From Turbatrix aceti (lineage: Eukaryota > Nematoda > Chromadorea > Rhabditida > Panagrolaimidae), in NCBI GenBank assembly GCA_963969345.1, contig OZ017768.1:2256718-2320717 (forward strand): DNA of 64,000 nucleotides. Reading direction: 5' to 3'. Under the pieces are notes generated by a model, which made no database searches, had not been told where the DNA came from, and was given only the letters and a program-made list of their open reading frames with translations. A program made the translations under genes and the position numbers. How positions within the stretch are numbered: position 1 is the stretch's first letter; every line of letters starts with the position of its first letter. Positions 47,043 to 57,000 of this stretch are shown piece after piece.

Positions 47043-47193
47043 ATAACACTTCTTCTACACATTCGCAAAAAATTTTCGCCTTGGGAACACGCTCTCACCA
47101 AAAAACAAAAAACAAACCTAAAATTGCATTCTCTGCTCTGAAGACGACGATTCCCTGTCCGTTTTTATTTTGTCTTTCTTTTTCTTCACGACG

Positions 47194-48311
47194 ATGTCGA
47201 CCGCCTGGGTGACGTACGCGAAAAACAACGACCAAGCTCTTCACGCGTTGAATCTTTGTTCCTCGATAAAGGCTACGAACACGAAACACAAGGTTCATCT
47301 CTTCTACACCACCAAAGTAAGTGCTTACGTGCTCATGTCCATGAAGCCTCATTTTGATGACATGAATCTCTTTGACCTCCTTGACCTCAACAATGCCGAC
47401 AACCTGCCTCTGGTCAAGCGCCCCGACCTGGTGACTCCTTTCACCACGCTGCAGTGCTTCTGTTTCATCCAGTACACGAAGGCTGTTTTCGTCCATCCAA
47501 GGTGCTATTTTCACGAAAACGCGGATGAATTGTTTTCTCTACCCATTTTTGCCGCTGCTCCGGACGTTGCTTTTCCCGACATGTTCGATCTTGGCGTCTT
47601 TGTCTACACCCCCTGCATCCAGACTTACCGGGAACTCGTCAACCTGGCCGTCAAGAATGAACCGTTTGCTACCGGTGCCCAAGGTATCCTGAATGCGTAC
47701 TACCACACCTGGTCCACCGGGCCAGCTGCCAGTCGACTTTCTCTGGACTACAACTTGCAGACCAATGCCTACCATCCTCGTTTCACGCTTGCCAAAATCG
47801 TAAACACGAATCAACCTGCTGGAAAACCGTGGATTATCTTCGACCAAAATGAAAATCTAAAAACATGGTGCAAACAATTGCACGACCGGCTGACCAAAAA
47901 GTTTGCTCAATTTTTGGTACGTTTTTGACTTTTTTTCACAAAAAAAATAAGTTTTTTCAGTCCGAGGAAGAATTAGATGCCGGAGATGAAAACATCGACG
48001 AAAGCGAACAAAAAGCCAAGAAAACTTGCCTTCATGTCAGTTTTTTTTTCATATTTTTTATTGACAAAAATTTTTTTTTACAGGAAGCGCAGTTTTACGA
48101 GGAATTTCTGATCGCCAAAATGTTGTCACCAGAACAGTATGAGAACCTAAAGAAACACGACCCCAACTTTCTTGAAACAATTTGGGATTCGCGCAACGCA
48201 ACTCCCGATTCCGTTCGTCGACAAATGGCCGAAGCCCGGGCTGAAGATCCTGAAAGATTTGCGGGCATCCTGGAGCAAGCCGGTCACGTCCGGAAACAAC
48301 TTCAGAAATAA
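47194..48311 (+). CDS. Glycogenin-like GT8 protein, likely catalytically inactive
   Basis: Glycosyltransferase family 8, glycogenin group. Three exons: 47194-47916, 47961-48035 and 48084-48311, all in frame, 341 aa. The first exon is the GT-A fold: MSTAWVTYAKNNDQALHAL at the N-terminus, NADELF and AAAPDVAFPDMFDLGVFVY in the middle, and GKPW near its end. Where active glycogenins have the metal-binding DxD (L-D-A-D) this protein has V-H-P-R, and DQGxLN has become AQGILN. The metal-binding His of the VHFLG motif is also not visible. Exon 2 is a short acidic linker; exon 3 is a helical C-terminal part that does not show the glycogen-synthase-binding motif. Tandem with the next gene. Confidence 0.8.
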
Positions 48312-48774
48312 GAAATATGTTTTTCCCTTTCTTGCATGTGATACATTATTATGTGTGATTCCATTGTGGTTTTAATATTGATTAAAAATGTAAAACTGAT
48401 TGTTATTTTTTAAAGAAAATTGTAGGTGATGTGGAAAGGTGACCAGGTGTCTTCACTGAATCTTGTAAGACACAGAGGTCAATCGAATGTCAGGTTTCAT
48501 CGGAAAAACAATATGCCAGGATTAAATCATGAATTTTTTTTTGTGTCTGAAATAAACAAATTTTACATAATTTCAAAGCAAATTTTAATTTCAATCACAG
48601 TTAACTGTGAAATAAACAAATATTTATTTCATATATCAAAAAAATTTGCATATCAAGAATGCACAAAAACGGAAAAAACCTGACAAAAAATTCAATTCTT
48701 TGCTTTTTGGACGACGAACAACGAGCTGCCCATTTTTTCTGTTTTGAAAAAAAATTGTTTCGTCCGCTCCAAAG
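48312..48774. other. Spacer between the first two GT8 genes
   Basis: AT-rich spacer holding the end of the first gene and the promoter of the second. A perfect 16-bp palindrome TCACAGTTAACTGTGA lies at 48595-48610, flanked on both sides by ctgaaataaacaaat and gtgaaataaacaaat. A regulatory role is possible but unproven. Confidence 0.4.
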
Positions 48775-49904
48775 ATGTCGACTGCCTGGGTGATGTACGT
48801 GAAGAACAACGACCAAGCGGTTAGAGGATATCTTTTTGCAAAGCAGCTCCGTGATACGAATACCCAGCACAAAATTCATCTCCTCTATTCACCCCGTGTA
48901 AGTGAGAGAATTGCTCAGGAGATGCGTTCTCTATTTGATGACGGAACTCTCGTCGACGTCCTCGATCACAGCGACCCCGATAACCTGCCTCTGATTGAAC
49001 GACCCGATCTGGTGGCACATTTCTCCAAGCTGTATTGCTTCAAACTCGTTCAGTACTCCAAAGCCGTCTACTTGGACCCTTACTGCGGGACGATAAAAAA
49101 TTCGGATGAGTTGTTCTCCCGTCCTGTGTTTTCCGCTGCTCCGGACGTCGCCTGGCCGGATATGTTCGACACGGGAGTTTTTGTCTATTCCCCAAATTTG
49201 GAGACTTATCGTGCTCTCGTCGATCTGGCAGTCAAGCATGAGCCTTTTCCCAACGGTGATCAAGGCATCCTGAACGCGTATTTTCACACCTGGCGCACCT
49301 TGCCTGAGGCCAATCGACTTCCGCTGATGTACAACATGAAGTCCATCGGCTACCACCCTCATTTTGCAGAGGTCAAGATTCACAACCTGAGCAACAGCTG
49401 GCAGAAGCCATGGATCGTCTACCAGCACCATGAAGGCTTCGAGAAAAGCTTCAAGTTCAAACAATCGACACTCAAAATGCTTTATTCGGTTTGATTTTCA
49501 ACTTTTTCCAAATTTTAAAATGATTTTTGTATTTTTCAGTCCCTAAATAATGGATCAGGCGATTTCGACTCCGATGACGAATCCGAACTCGATGAAAAAA
49601 AAGAACACGAACAGGCGAAGAAAATTCTTTGTCACGTTAGTTTTTTTTCATTTTTTATTTCGAATTAAAATAAATATTTTTTTTCAATTTTTAGGACATG
49701 CAATTTTCGGAAGAATGTGGCATCAACATGCATCCGCAAGCTTCTGCTAACGTCGACATCGACCGCTTCGCTGACAGCTTTGTCAAGCAGGGTCCATCAA
49801 AATCGGTCGAACGCCGGTTGAAAAACATTGGCTCTTCGGATCAGAGCTTGCTTTCGGAATTGAAGGCCAGAGCCGAAAAACTTTGTCAGCGCATGAACAA
49901 ATGA
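48775..49904 (+). CDS. Glycogenin-like GT8 protein, DxD lost
   Basis: Three exons: 48775-49488, 49540-49635 and 49695-49904, 339 aa. The GT8 fold is clear: MSTAWVMYVKNNDQAVRGYL, NSDELFSRPVFSAAPDVAWP, FDTGVFVYSP, and an intact NGDQGILNAYF. The metal site reads L-D-P-Y instead of D-x-D, and the expected metal-binding His position before QKPW carries Asn or is shifted. Exon 2 is an acidic linker (SGDFDSDDESELDEKKE). The C-terminal exon is charged and helical and differs from that of the first gene. The gene order, splice sites and acidic second exon show it arose by tandem duplication. AATAAA at 49983. Confidence 0.82.
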
Positions 49905-49982
49905 GACACAAATTGTACGAATTTTTGCCTAATTAGCGTTTGTTCTACTCATTGCTTCATTTGTTTTGTGACACAATGTAAC

Positions 49983-49988
49983 AATAAA
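49983..49988 (+). terminator. Poly(A) signal AATAAA
   Basis: AATAAA 79 bp after the stop codon of the second GT8 gene. Confidence 0.5.
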
Positions 49989-50289
49989 ATAAAATTTCTG
50001 AATGAAAAAAAACGCAGGATTTTGTTTTTTATTGATGGCTTGATTACATTGGGCATGAAAGCTGTGAAAGAATTTTAACCAAAATCTGAAAAATAAGTTT
50101 TCTAAAATTGGTTGTTCTACAAATTTTTTATTTGTTTTTGGCAAAAATGTGTTTTTTGTATTTTTTGTATTATTTTTTTAAAGCCGGAACAATAGCATCA
50201 AAATCCGATATTTTATCCTTTTGATACACATTTTTTACATACAATTATATTTTATTACAATTTATTAAAAAAAACAGCTTTCATTGACA

Positions 50290-50633
50290 TCAATCGTGTC
50301 GGCACAGGTCGACAGCAAAACAAGCGCCTTCCGGATCAGGGTCTACTCCAATTTCAACTGCTTTTACGACCATCCCAGCAGCGAGTGCGCAAGGAATGAC
50401 AAACGGAAGAGTTGCTGCGGCGCACGCAACCTCAGCGGCCTAAAATTGTTTTGGATAAATTGTTTTTCTAAGATTTAAAATATTAGAAAGAAACAGACAT
50501 TTGCTGCTCCTTCTTTGCCGGCATCTATGATGCCCTGCATGGCATTTAAACAAGCATCACAATCAAATTCGGCTCGAACTGCCAGAAAGGCAATGGCGTT
50601 GAAGATCAGGAAGAATACGAAGAAACGAGACAT
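50290..50633 (-). CDS. Secreted saposin-like (SAPLIP) protein, copy 1
   Basis: Small secreted protein with one saposin domain; family members bind or permeabilise membranes and in invertebrates are often digestive or antimicrobial. Two exons, 50633-50499 and 50439-50290 (60-bp intron), 94 aa. A signal peptide MSRFFVFFLIFNAIAFLAVRA (about 1-21) is followed by the mature domain with six cysteines in saposin spacing: CDAC, then two central Cys 10-11 residues apart around LPFVIPC, then PEGACFAVDLC, which matches the typical saposin C-terminus. No propeptide or second domain. The domain assignment rests on cysteine spacing and the 'P--VC--LDLC'-like end; the activity is inference. A TATA box is at 50673. 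Confidence 0.8.
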
Positions 50634-50672
50634 GTTGATGAGTTATTGGTTTGTTGAGTGTTGCTCGGGGCG

Positions 50673-50680
50673 TATAAATA
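50673..50680 (-). promoter_or_regulatory. TATA box of saposin-like gene 1
   Basis: TATTTATA on the minus strand, about 40 bp upstream of the ATG, with a conserved stretch AACACTCAACAAACCAATAA between it and the start. The same arrangement is preserved in the tandem copy. Confidence 0.65.
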
Positions 50681-51091
50681 TGCCCCAATGAGGACGTCAT
50701 TGTTTTGCGTGACTTCAAAAAAAGAACAATAGAATTAAATTTTTGGATGAATAGAAAAACGTCTGATTTTATATTTTCATTGATGGCTTGAATCTGCTTC
50801 AATCCCTTACGTTATCACCAGACTGCAATTTCACAAACATGTAAAATTCGTTGTTATGCGTAACATAAAAAACAAAAGCAAAAAAGTTTTGAACAAATGG
50901 AAAAACGATGTCGAAAAAATTCCCCAAACGCATGAACAAATAGTTTTTGGTGCAACCAAGACTTTTTGCTACTGCGATTTTTATCCTTCTGATACACATT
51001 TTTTTACACGCAATTTTATTTTCAAAAGCAATTATACAAAAGCCATGCGAATGAAAAATACAGCTTTCATTTACAGCAATCGTGTCGTCAA

Positions 51092-51426
51092 TCAGCACAC
51101 GTCGACAGCAGCACAAACGCTTTCCGGATCAGGGGCTACCCCAATTTCAACTGCTTTTACGACTATCCCAGCAGCGAGTTCGCAAGGAATGTCAAACGGA
51201 AAAGATACTGCGGCGCACGCAACCTCAGCGGCCTAAAATTGTTTTGGATAAATTGTTTTTCTGACATCTAAAATATTTTAAAGAAACGGACATCCTCTGC
51301 TCCTTGTTCGCCGGCATCTATGATGACGTTCATGGCAATTACGCAGGCCTCACAATCAAAATCGGCTCGAACTGCCAGAAAAGCAAATGCGTTGAAGATC
51401 AGGAAGAAGACGAAGAAACGAGACAT
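51092..51426 (-). CDS. Secreted saposin-like (SAPLIP) protein, copy 2
   Basis: Tandem paralogue of the previous gene. Exons 51426-51292 and 51232-51092, 91 aa. The signal peptide is almost unchanged (MSRFFVFFLIFNAFAFLAVRA). The mature part keeps all six cysteines (CEAC, central Cys pair around FPFDIPC, PESVCAAVDVC). Compared with copy 1, several substitutions change charge (FDIPCEL instead of FVIPCAL; GEQGAED instead of GKEGAAN), so this copy is more acidic. The stop comes three codons earlier. Frame and splice sites are intact, indicating that both copies are probably expressed. Confidence 0.8.
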
Positions 51427-51466
51427 GTTGATGAGTTATTGGTTTGTTGAGTGTTGCTTGTGGGGG

Positions 51467-51474
51467 TATAAATA
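51467..51474 (-). promoter_or_regulatory. TATA box of saposin-like gene 2
   Basis: TATTTATA on the minus strand about 41 bp upstream of the ATG, within a block conserved with the other copy. Confidence 0.65.
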
Positions 51475-51721
51475 TGCACCAATGAATTGGACGTCATTGT
51501 TTTGCGTGACTTCAAAAAAACAATAGAATTAAATTTTTAGATGAATAGAAAAATGTCTGATTTGTTTTTTTATTGATGGCTTGAATCTGCTTTAGTTGGA
51601 ATCTGTCAAAACAAAAACCTCATGACCCATTATTCAGAAACTAAAATTTATAATTGTTTTTTAAAAGCAACAAAATGTAAACTGCCTGTGTGACTTTGGC
51701 CAAAAAGTCACCCAAAAACCA

Positions 51722-52545
51722 GTCATACTTTTCAAATTTTGGCCTCTATCCACCTTTGCCCCTACCATAAGCTTGGATTTAAGCCAACACCCGTGACTCG
51801 AACTACCATATCCGTCTCGGTATAAGAACATGAAATTTGGGCCTTTTTGACCGCGGTGCGGGCGCATTTAGTGTGGCATGATTCTGCACAAATTGGGTTC
51901 GAACTTGCCAACTGTGACCTCCTAGTGTTGGCAAACAAAAAAAAGCCACCAAGTTATGTTTCGGCCGAAGTAGAAGCCTTATAAAATCCCCCGTCAACCG
52001 TGAAAAATTTCGGGGAACACCACGCGCGTACAATTGTTCCTTGTTCAGAGTATCCTTTTTGCACGGCAGCACCTCGATTGTGGATTGTGATAGGTGCTTT
52101 ATTTCTTTTTTGCCAACACTATGAGGTCACAGTTGGCAAGTTCGAACCCAATTGGTGCAGAATCATGCCACACTAAATGCGCCCGCACCGCGGTCAAAAA
52201 GGCCCAAATTTCATGTTCTTATACCGAGACGGATATGGTAGTTCGAGTCACGGGTGTTGGCTTAAATCCAAGCTTATGGTAGGGGTAAAGGGGGATAGAG
52301 GCCAAAATTTGGAAAGTAGGACTGAGTTTTGCAAAAAAACAACAAAGGCATTTTCAAAATTTTCAATCTTTGCTCACTTTGCGGACTTCCAGCAAAGTTG
52401 GATTTTATGCTATCGATGCAGTTGAAAATGCGTTGAAAAGCTTGGTCTCTCCTCAATGTCACAGCAAAATGCCAAAACAAAAGAAAATCATTTGAATGCC
52501 GAAAACTGCCGCTAATACATAACACTTTCACACACTCGCGAAACA
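51722..52545. mobile_element. Foldback-containing DNA transposon, copy 2 (uninterrupted)
   Basis: Inverted arms of about 224 bp (51722-51945 and 52100-52323; shared gataagcttggatttaagcc-type strings) surround a 150-bp centre related to 45289-45465 of copy 1. To the right, 52370-52545 aligns with 45718-45860 of copy 1, including a shared reading frame (S-VG--AID----KSL...KMPK). This copy has neither the hAT insertion nor the nested 1.18-kb element, so it shows both empty sites. The long outer ends of copy 1 are not evident here. Confidence 0.7.
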
Positions 52546-52717
52546 ACCCATGTTTATTTTCGTGTCAGAAACACCGAGGCAGCGCCGTATCTCTCTCGAC
52601 ATTTGCATATCGATATTTTATGTAATAATATAAACGCTTCAGTTAGTTCAAGCGTCACTCATTCTTTTTTTTCGACGTCCCAATTTGCTGTTGATCGCAA
52701 ATACGACTTCCGCAGAC

Positions 52718-53666
52718 ATGGCGACTGCCTGGGTGACTTGGGCGACCAACGATAGCAACGCTATAGGAGCGCTGGTGCTTGCAAAGTCTATTCGACGTAC
52801 CCAGAGCATCCATAAGCTCCATGTTCTCTACACAGCCGATGTCACGGCTCCGATGGTTACCCTGCTGCAGAATGCTTTTGACAACACGACGCTCGTCAAC
52901 GTGCTCGACAAGAAAGACAAGGAAAATGCGCGTCTTGCTTCTCGCCCCGATCTGCAGACTCCGTTTGTCAAGCTGCAGTGCTGGCGTCTGACTCAGTACT
53001 CCAAGGCTGTCTTCCTCGATCCCGATGTTTTGGTCATGCAGAACGCGGATGAACTCTTCGAGCGACCGGAGTTTTCCGCTGCTCCTGCGATGGGATATCC
53101 CGATTACTTCAATTCGGCTGTCTTTGTTTTTGTTCCCAGCGCGAAAACTTACAACTCCATCTTGGACTTTGCCCTCAAGCTCGATCAGAAGAACTACCGC
53201 GACAACAGCATCCTGAACAAGTACTACAGTACCTGGCGAGAGCTCCCGGCCGCGCACCGTCTTCCGATGAAGTACAACCTCGTGAACGAGGCTACCGGCG
53301 ACAACCCCTACATCAAAGCCAGCGACATCAAGATCGCTCACTTCATCAACAAGAAGAAGCCCTGGCTCAAGGGAGAAGAGCGTGTACCTACGGCTGCCTG
53401 GGATCTGTGGAAGAATCTTAATCAGAATTTGAAGAAAAAGCTTCCCAAAAAAATGGTTTGTTTCAATTTTTGTTTCCATTTTTTGTATATTTTTTTTTGT
53501 TTTTTAGGAACCTGCGCTTTCTCGCGAGGAAGGCTTCAACGCTCTGGATCAGATTGCTCCCATGCACACGAACCCCGACGAGTTCCTGTCCATGTTCCAG
53601 CAAGTACTGAGTGGCGTGAATCCTCTCGCCAACATGATGGGCGGTCTCAACCTCGGAGCTGTCTAG
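52718..53666 (+). CDS. Glycogenin-like GT8 protein, DxD retained
   Basis: Two exons, 52718-53455 and 53508-53666, 298 aa. This is the closest to true glycogenin of the local family: MATAWVTWATNDSNAIGAL, QYSKAVFLDPDVLVMQNADELF with the metal-binding D-P-D, FSAAPAMGYPDYFNSAVFVF, and AHFINKKKPW with the metal-ligand His. However, DQGxLN is replaced by DNSILN, losing the Gln that contacts sugar in the family. The acidic second exon of its neighbours is missing and the C-terminal exon is short and hydrophobic (FLSMFQQVLSGVNPLANMM). It may still bind metal and UDP-sugar; activity is uncertain. The start is fixed by alignment with the paralogues. Confidence 0.85.
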
Positions 53667-54090
53667 GTTCTGTCTTTGTTTTTTTTGTCGTAATTTTTTT
53701 GTAAAAATGAAAAAAAAAAGTTGAAAAAACGCAAGTAAAAGTAAACGCAAATAAAAAACGCAGCTTCTTCACCGAAAATTATTATGACTCAAAATCCAAA
53801 TTTTTTTGTAAGTTTTTTTAGAACCATTGTGATTTGCAAATTGCAACGTTCGATTTTTTTCAGAAACAAGAAATATGAAAACCCCAACTGAATCCCCGCG
53901 CGTCGCCTTATTTTAGTCGAAATTTCACATTGCGGCTGTTTTGTCATTTTTTCAAAACGTTGATCTAACAAATTGAAAAAGTATGTAGAATTTCTTCGTA
54001 GGATCATCAAAAAAAGATAGAAAAAAAATCACACGTCTAAGTACAATTCAGTTTATTTTATCATATCAATATTAATCAGGGGTCAAAATA
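53667..54090. other. Intergenic between convergent GT8 and ABCA genes
   Basis: AT-rich DNA holding the 3' ends of two convergent genes. Nothing else is supported. Confidence 0.5.
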
Positions 54091-57000
54091 TTATTTCTTG
54101 TTGTTAGAAGTCGTTGCGATAAATACCTGTTCGAGAGATGCGTCAACGAGGTTGTAATCCTTGATTAGACCATCAGCCGTTCCATTCTGCTCGTCGACGA
54201 ACGTGATTAGCTCTGCGTAGATCTTGGAATATGGCTTATCCGCTCCCTTAGGAACGCTATAAGTTAGTGTGGCGTTGCTAGTGTCAGTGAGCTCAGTACC
54301 GGGAAAACGATCAATGACGGCTTGAGATATTTGATTGATAGCATTCGTGTTAGAGACAATGATCTTGAGGACGTATTTGTCGCTGAAGGCGTGTTTGAGG
54401 TGCTGGCAGGTGCCGATGGCCCGAAGTACGCCCTGGGAAAGGAAGCCGACCCTTGTGCAGAGCGTTTCGCATTCCTCCATTGAGTGGGACGAGAGTACTT
54501 CTGACGATCCGTGGTCACGGAGCGCGATGAGGAGATCCCAGACCCGACGCCTCGTCCGAGGGTCGATGCCGGCGGTTGGTTCGTCCAGCATGATGATATC
54601 CGGATTGGTCAGTAGGGCAACGCCGACGGATACGCGTCTCTTTTCACCTCCTGAACAGCTCTTGACTTTGTGCTTTCTCACGTGTTCGAGTTTGAGTATG
54701 TCTACGATGGCATCGACGCAGAGCTTGGTCTTAGCGCGTCCTGACAGCCGGCTGAAGAGGTAGAACGTTTCATCGACGCTGAGTTCGTCAAGCACGTTGT
54801 TGGTTTGGGGGCAGAAACCAAATTCCGGTGAACTGCTGAAGCTGGAGAGGTCTTGTCCGTTGACAAATGCGTTTCCGGCGGTAGGAGTGGAGCAACCGGT
54901 AAGCATGGAAAATGTCGTCGACTTGCCGGCACCATTGGCTCCAAGAAGACCGAAGCACTCGCCGGGAGTTATGCCAATCGTCAAGTCATGAACTGCAATT
55001 TTTCTGCTACAAAAAATACCAAAATAAATTTTTCGCAGGTGTACGGCGGTCACAGCGTATTCATTTTCGATTTTTTCGTCAGCTTCGACAATCTTTTTTT
55101 CTTCTTTGTCAACATCGATGTGATTCTGTCGAACGCTTGGTTCCTAAAAAAAGAGTTGTAAAAACGTTTGGCAGAAGAATATTGTACCTTCGTGCCTCCG
55201 CACAATTTGAAAATGCGTCCGGCGTTGGCTGAGATGAATGAGATGATTGCTAGGATTATTACGTAAATCATAGCCGAGATTACGTTATCGTAAACGTTAG
55301 ACGTCGCCAATGAGATGTAAAACTTATCATAATGCGGGAAAGCAGTTGTCTCAGTGGTATCGGGATGTAAAGATAAAAACTCGCTTGCTCCCTTAGCTTT
55401 GAGTGTAATCGACGGAAAGAGGTATCGAATGTTGTAAAACTGAAAAAAATCGCATTATTATGTACATATAAAAATTTTGCAGCAAAACGCACAAGAATTT
55501 CTTGAGTTAAAATTGCTTGTACGAATTCTATAATAAAAATCGCCACTATGCCCAGAATGTTATACGTTAGGATAATTGTGAATGCCAGCCTGCCGGATTC
55601 TATTAGCTTGGAAAAGCAGAACATCTCTGTAATATATACTACCAGGTAAAGTAAGTATGCTGGACAAGCAATGGCAATATCGCCAACACTGTAGACACCT
55701 TTGCTATATGCAATGACAAACAGGATAATAAGAATCGGAAGATCAAAGAACATTTCGGCGATGCAAGAACTGAACCAGTACATAGGTGTCGTCAGCTTTG
55801 CCAGGCGATAGAGGTGTCGTGTGCCTTGAGATTCGTAGCTGTACAGTAGAACGGGCCAGGTTATGATATAGATAAGGAAAAAATTCAAAACACCTAGCAA
55901 TTTTTCGCCCTTTTGAGAATCTGTACTCTTATTGGTGATATTCAATGTTGTTGTAATAGTAAACGTCGGCTGTCCCGTTTGAATAGAATCTGAAACATAC
56001 AATTATTATTTTTGCGGTTTGGTGACACTACTTCGAATATGTCCACTTCGATTGTGTCCATTTTTTGCAATGACTTCGATTGTTTCCACTGTCTTTGATT
56101 ATTTCCAATTGTGCAAAAACATCGGGATGCGGGGTTTTTGCATGCGCCAAAGCTAACAGTCAAGTTGCCAGAGGGCATAAATGACGTTATGACAAATTAC
56201 TATCATTTTTGTGATAAAAAATCTGTTTCAAATAATTTTTTAGGTAATGTAGATAAAAACGTTTTTTAACGTATGATATCACATGGTATTTATTGTCATT
56301 ATTAATTTTGCGAAAAAACAATTTTAGATCAACATCGAGTATAATGTATTGTCAATAATTTCAAAACTTACGTTGTTTTTTCGCGGTATTGGTAAAAGCT
56401 TCAATAAAAACAAGTGGAGCAAGTTCAAATGCGCCGTTTGCATAAATCGTCATATTCGTGTCAACATCATCCAACTGAATCATGAACGCCAACGGGGGGT
56501 ACGTAATCAAGGATTTGTACAGCAATTCGAATGTTTGATTAGCATGAAAAAACTCTTCAAAGTGGACATTGGGATAGTCAAAGTACTTTTTGAGACCATT
56601 CATCAATGCGACGTTTTGGAATCCGGGAGGCTTGTACAGAAGAATAGTCATTTCGGGACCGTTTTTGACAGAATCGATGACGGCATTGGCGTTATCTTTA
56701 GCACCAGCTATAATGTTTCCTAGCGGGGTCAATGCTAAGATGACTAGCAAGAGAACAATTATGTAAGGAACCAGCGTCAGAAGGTAATGGCGTCGAGAAT
56801 AGTGAAACCGGCGTACGATCATTGCCATGATTTGGAAAAAGAAGTTTGATAACCCGCCGCGTTCTGAAAAAAACAATAACAATGAATACAAGTCTTGTAC
56901 GTGTAATACCAACCGTCGGAAATATTTTCCAAGACGTCAGCAACTGAAGTGGCCGTATTCTTGGATGTTTCAGGGTCGGCCTGCTCGCTGACCTTCAGAA

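Larger units (their letters stand above)
44484..47099. mobile_element. Composite DNA transposon, copy 1, with two nested insertions
   Basis: Outer inverted ends match over about 38 bp: ggtgagagcgtgttcccaa at 44484 and its reverse complement ending at 47099. Inside is a pair of inverted arms of about 190 bp (about 44532-44728 and 45465-45652) around a shared centre, and a conserved stretch at about 45718-45860. The same arrangement is found in a second copy at 51722-52545, which lacks the two inserted elements (44749-45288 and 45861-47042). I see no transposase and no clear target duplication outside the outer ends, so the superfamily is not assigned. Confidence 0.7.
50030..51590. repeat. Tandem duplication of about 790 bp carrying two saposin-like genes
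   Basis: Two units (about 50030-50765 and 50765-51590) align throughout: ttattgatggcttga, then tatcctt-tgatacacattttt, then the gene, TATA box and upstream 'gacgtcattgttttgcgtga'. A third 'ttattgatggcttgaatctgc' near 51570 marks the far edge. Confidence 0.85.
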
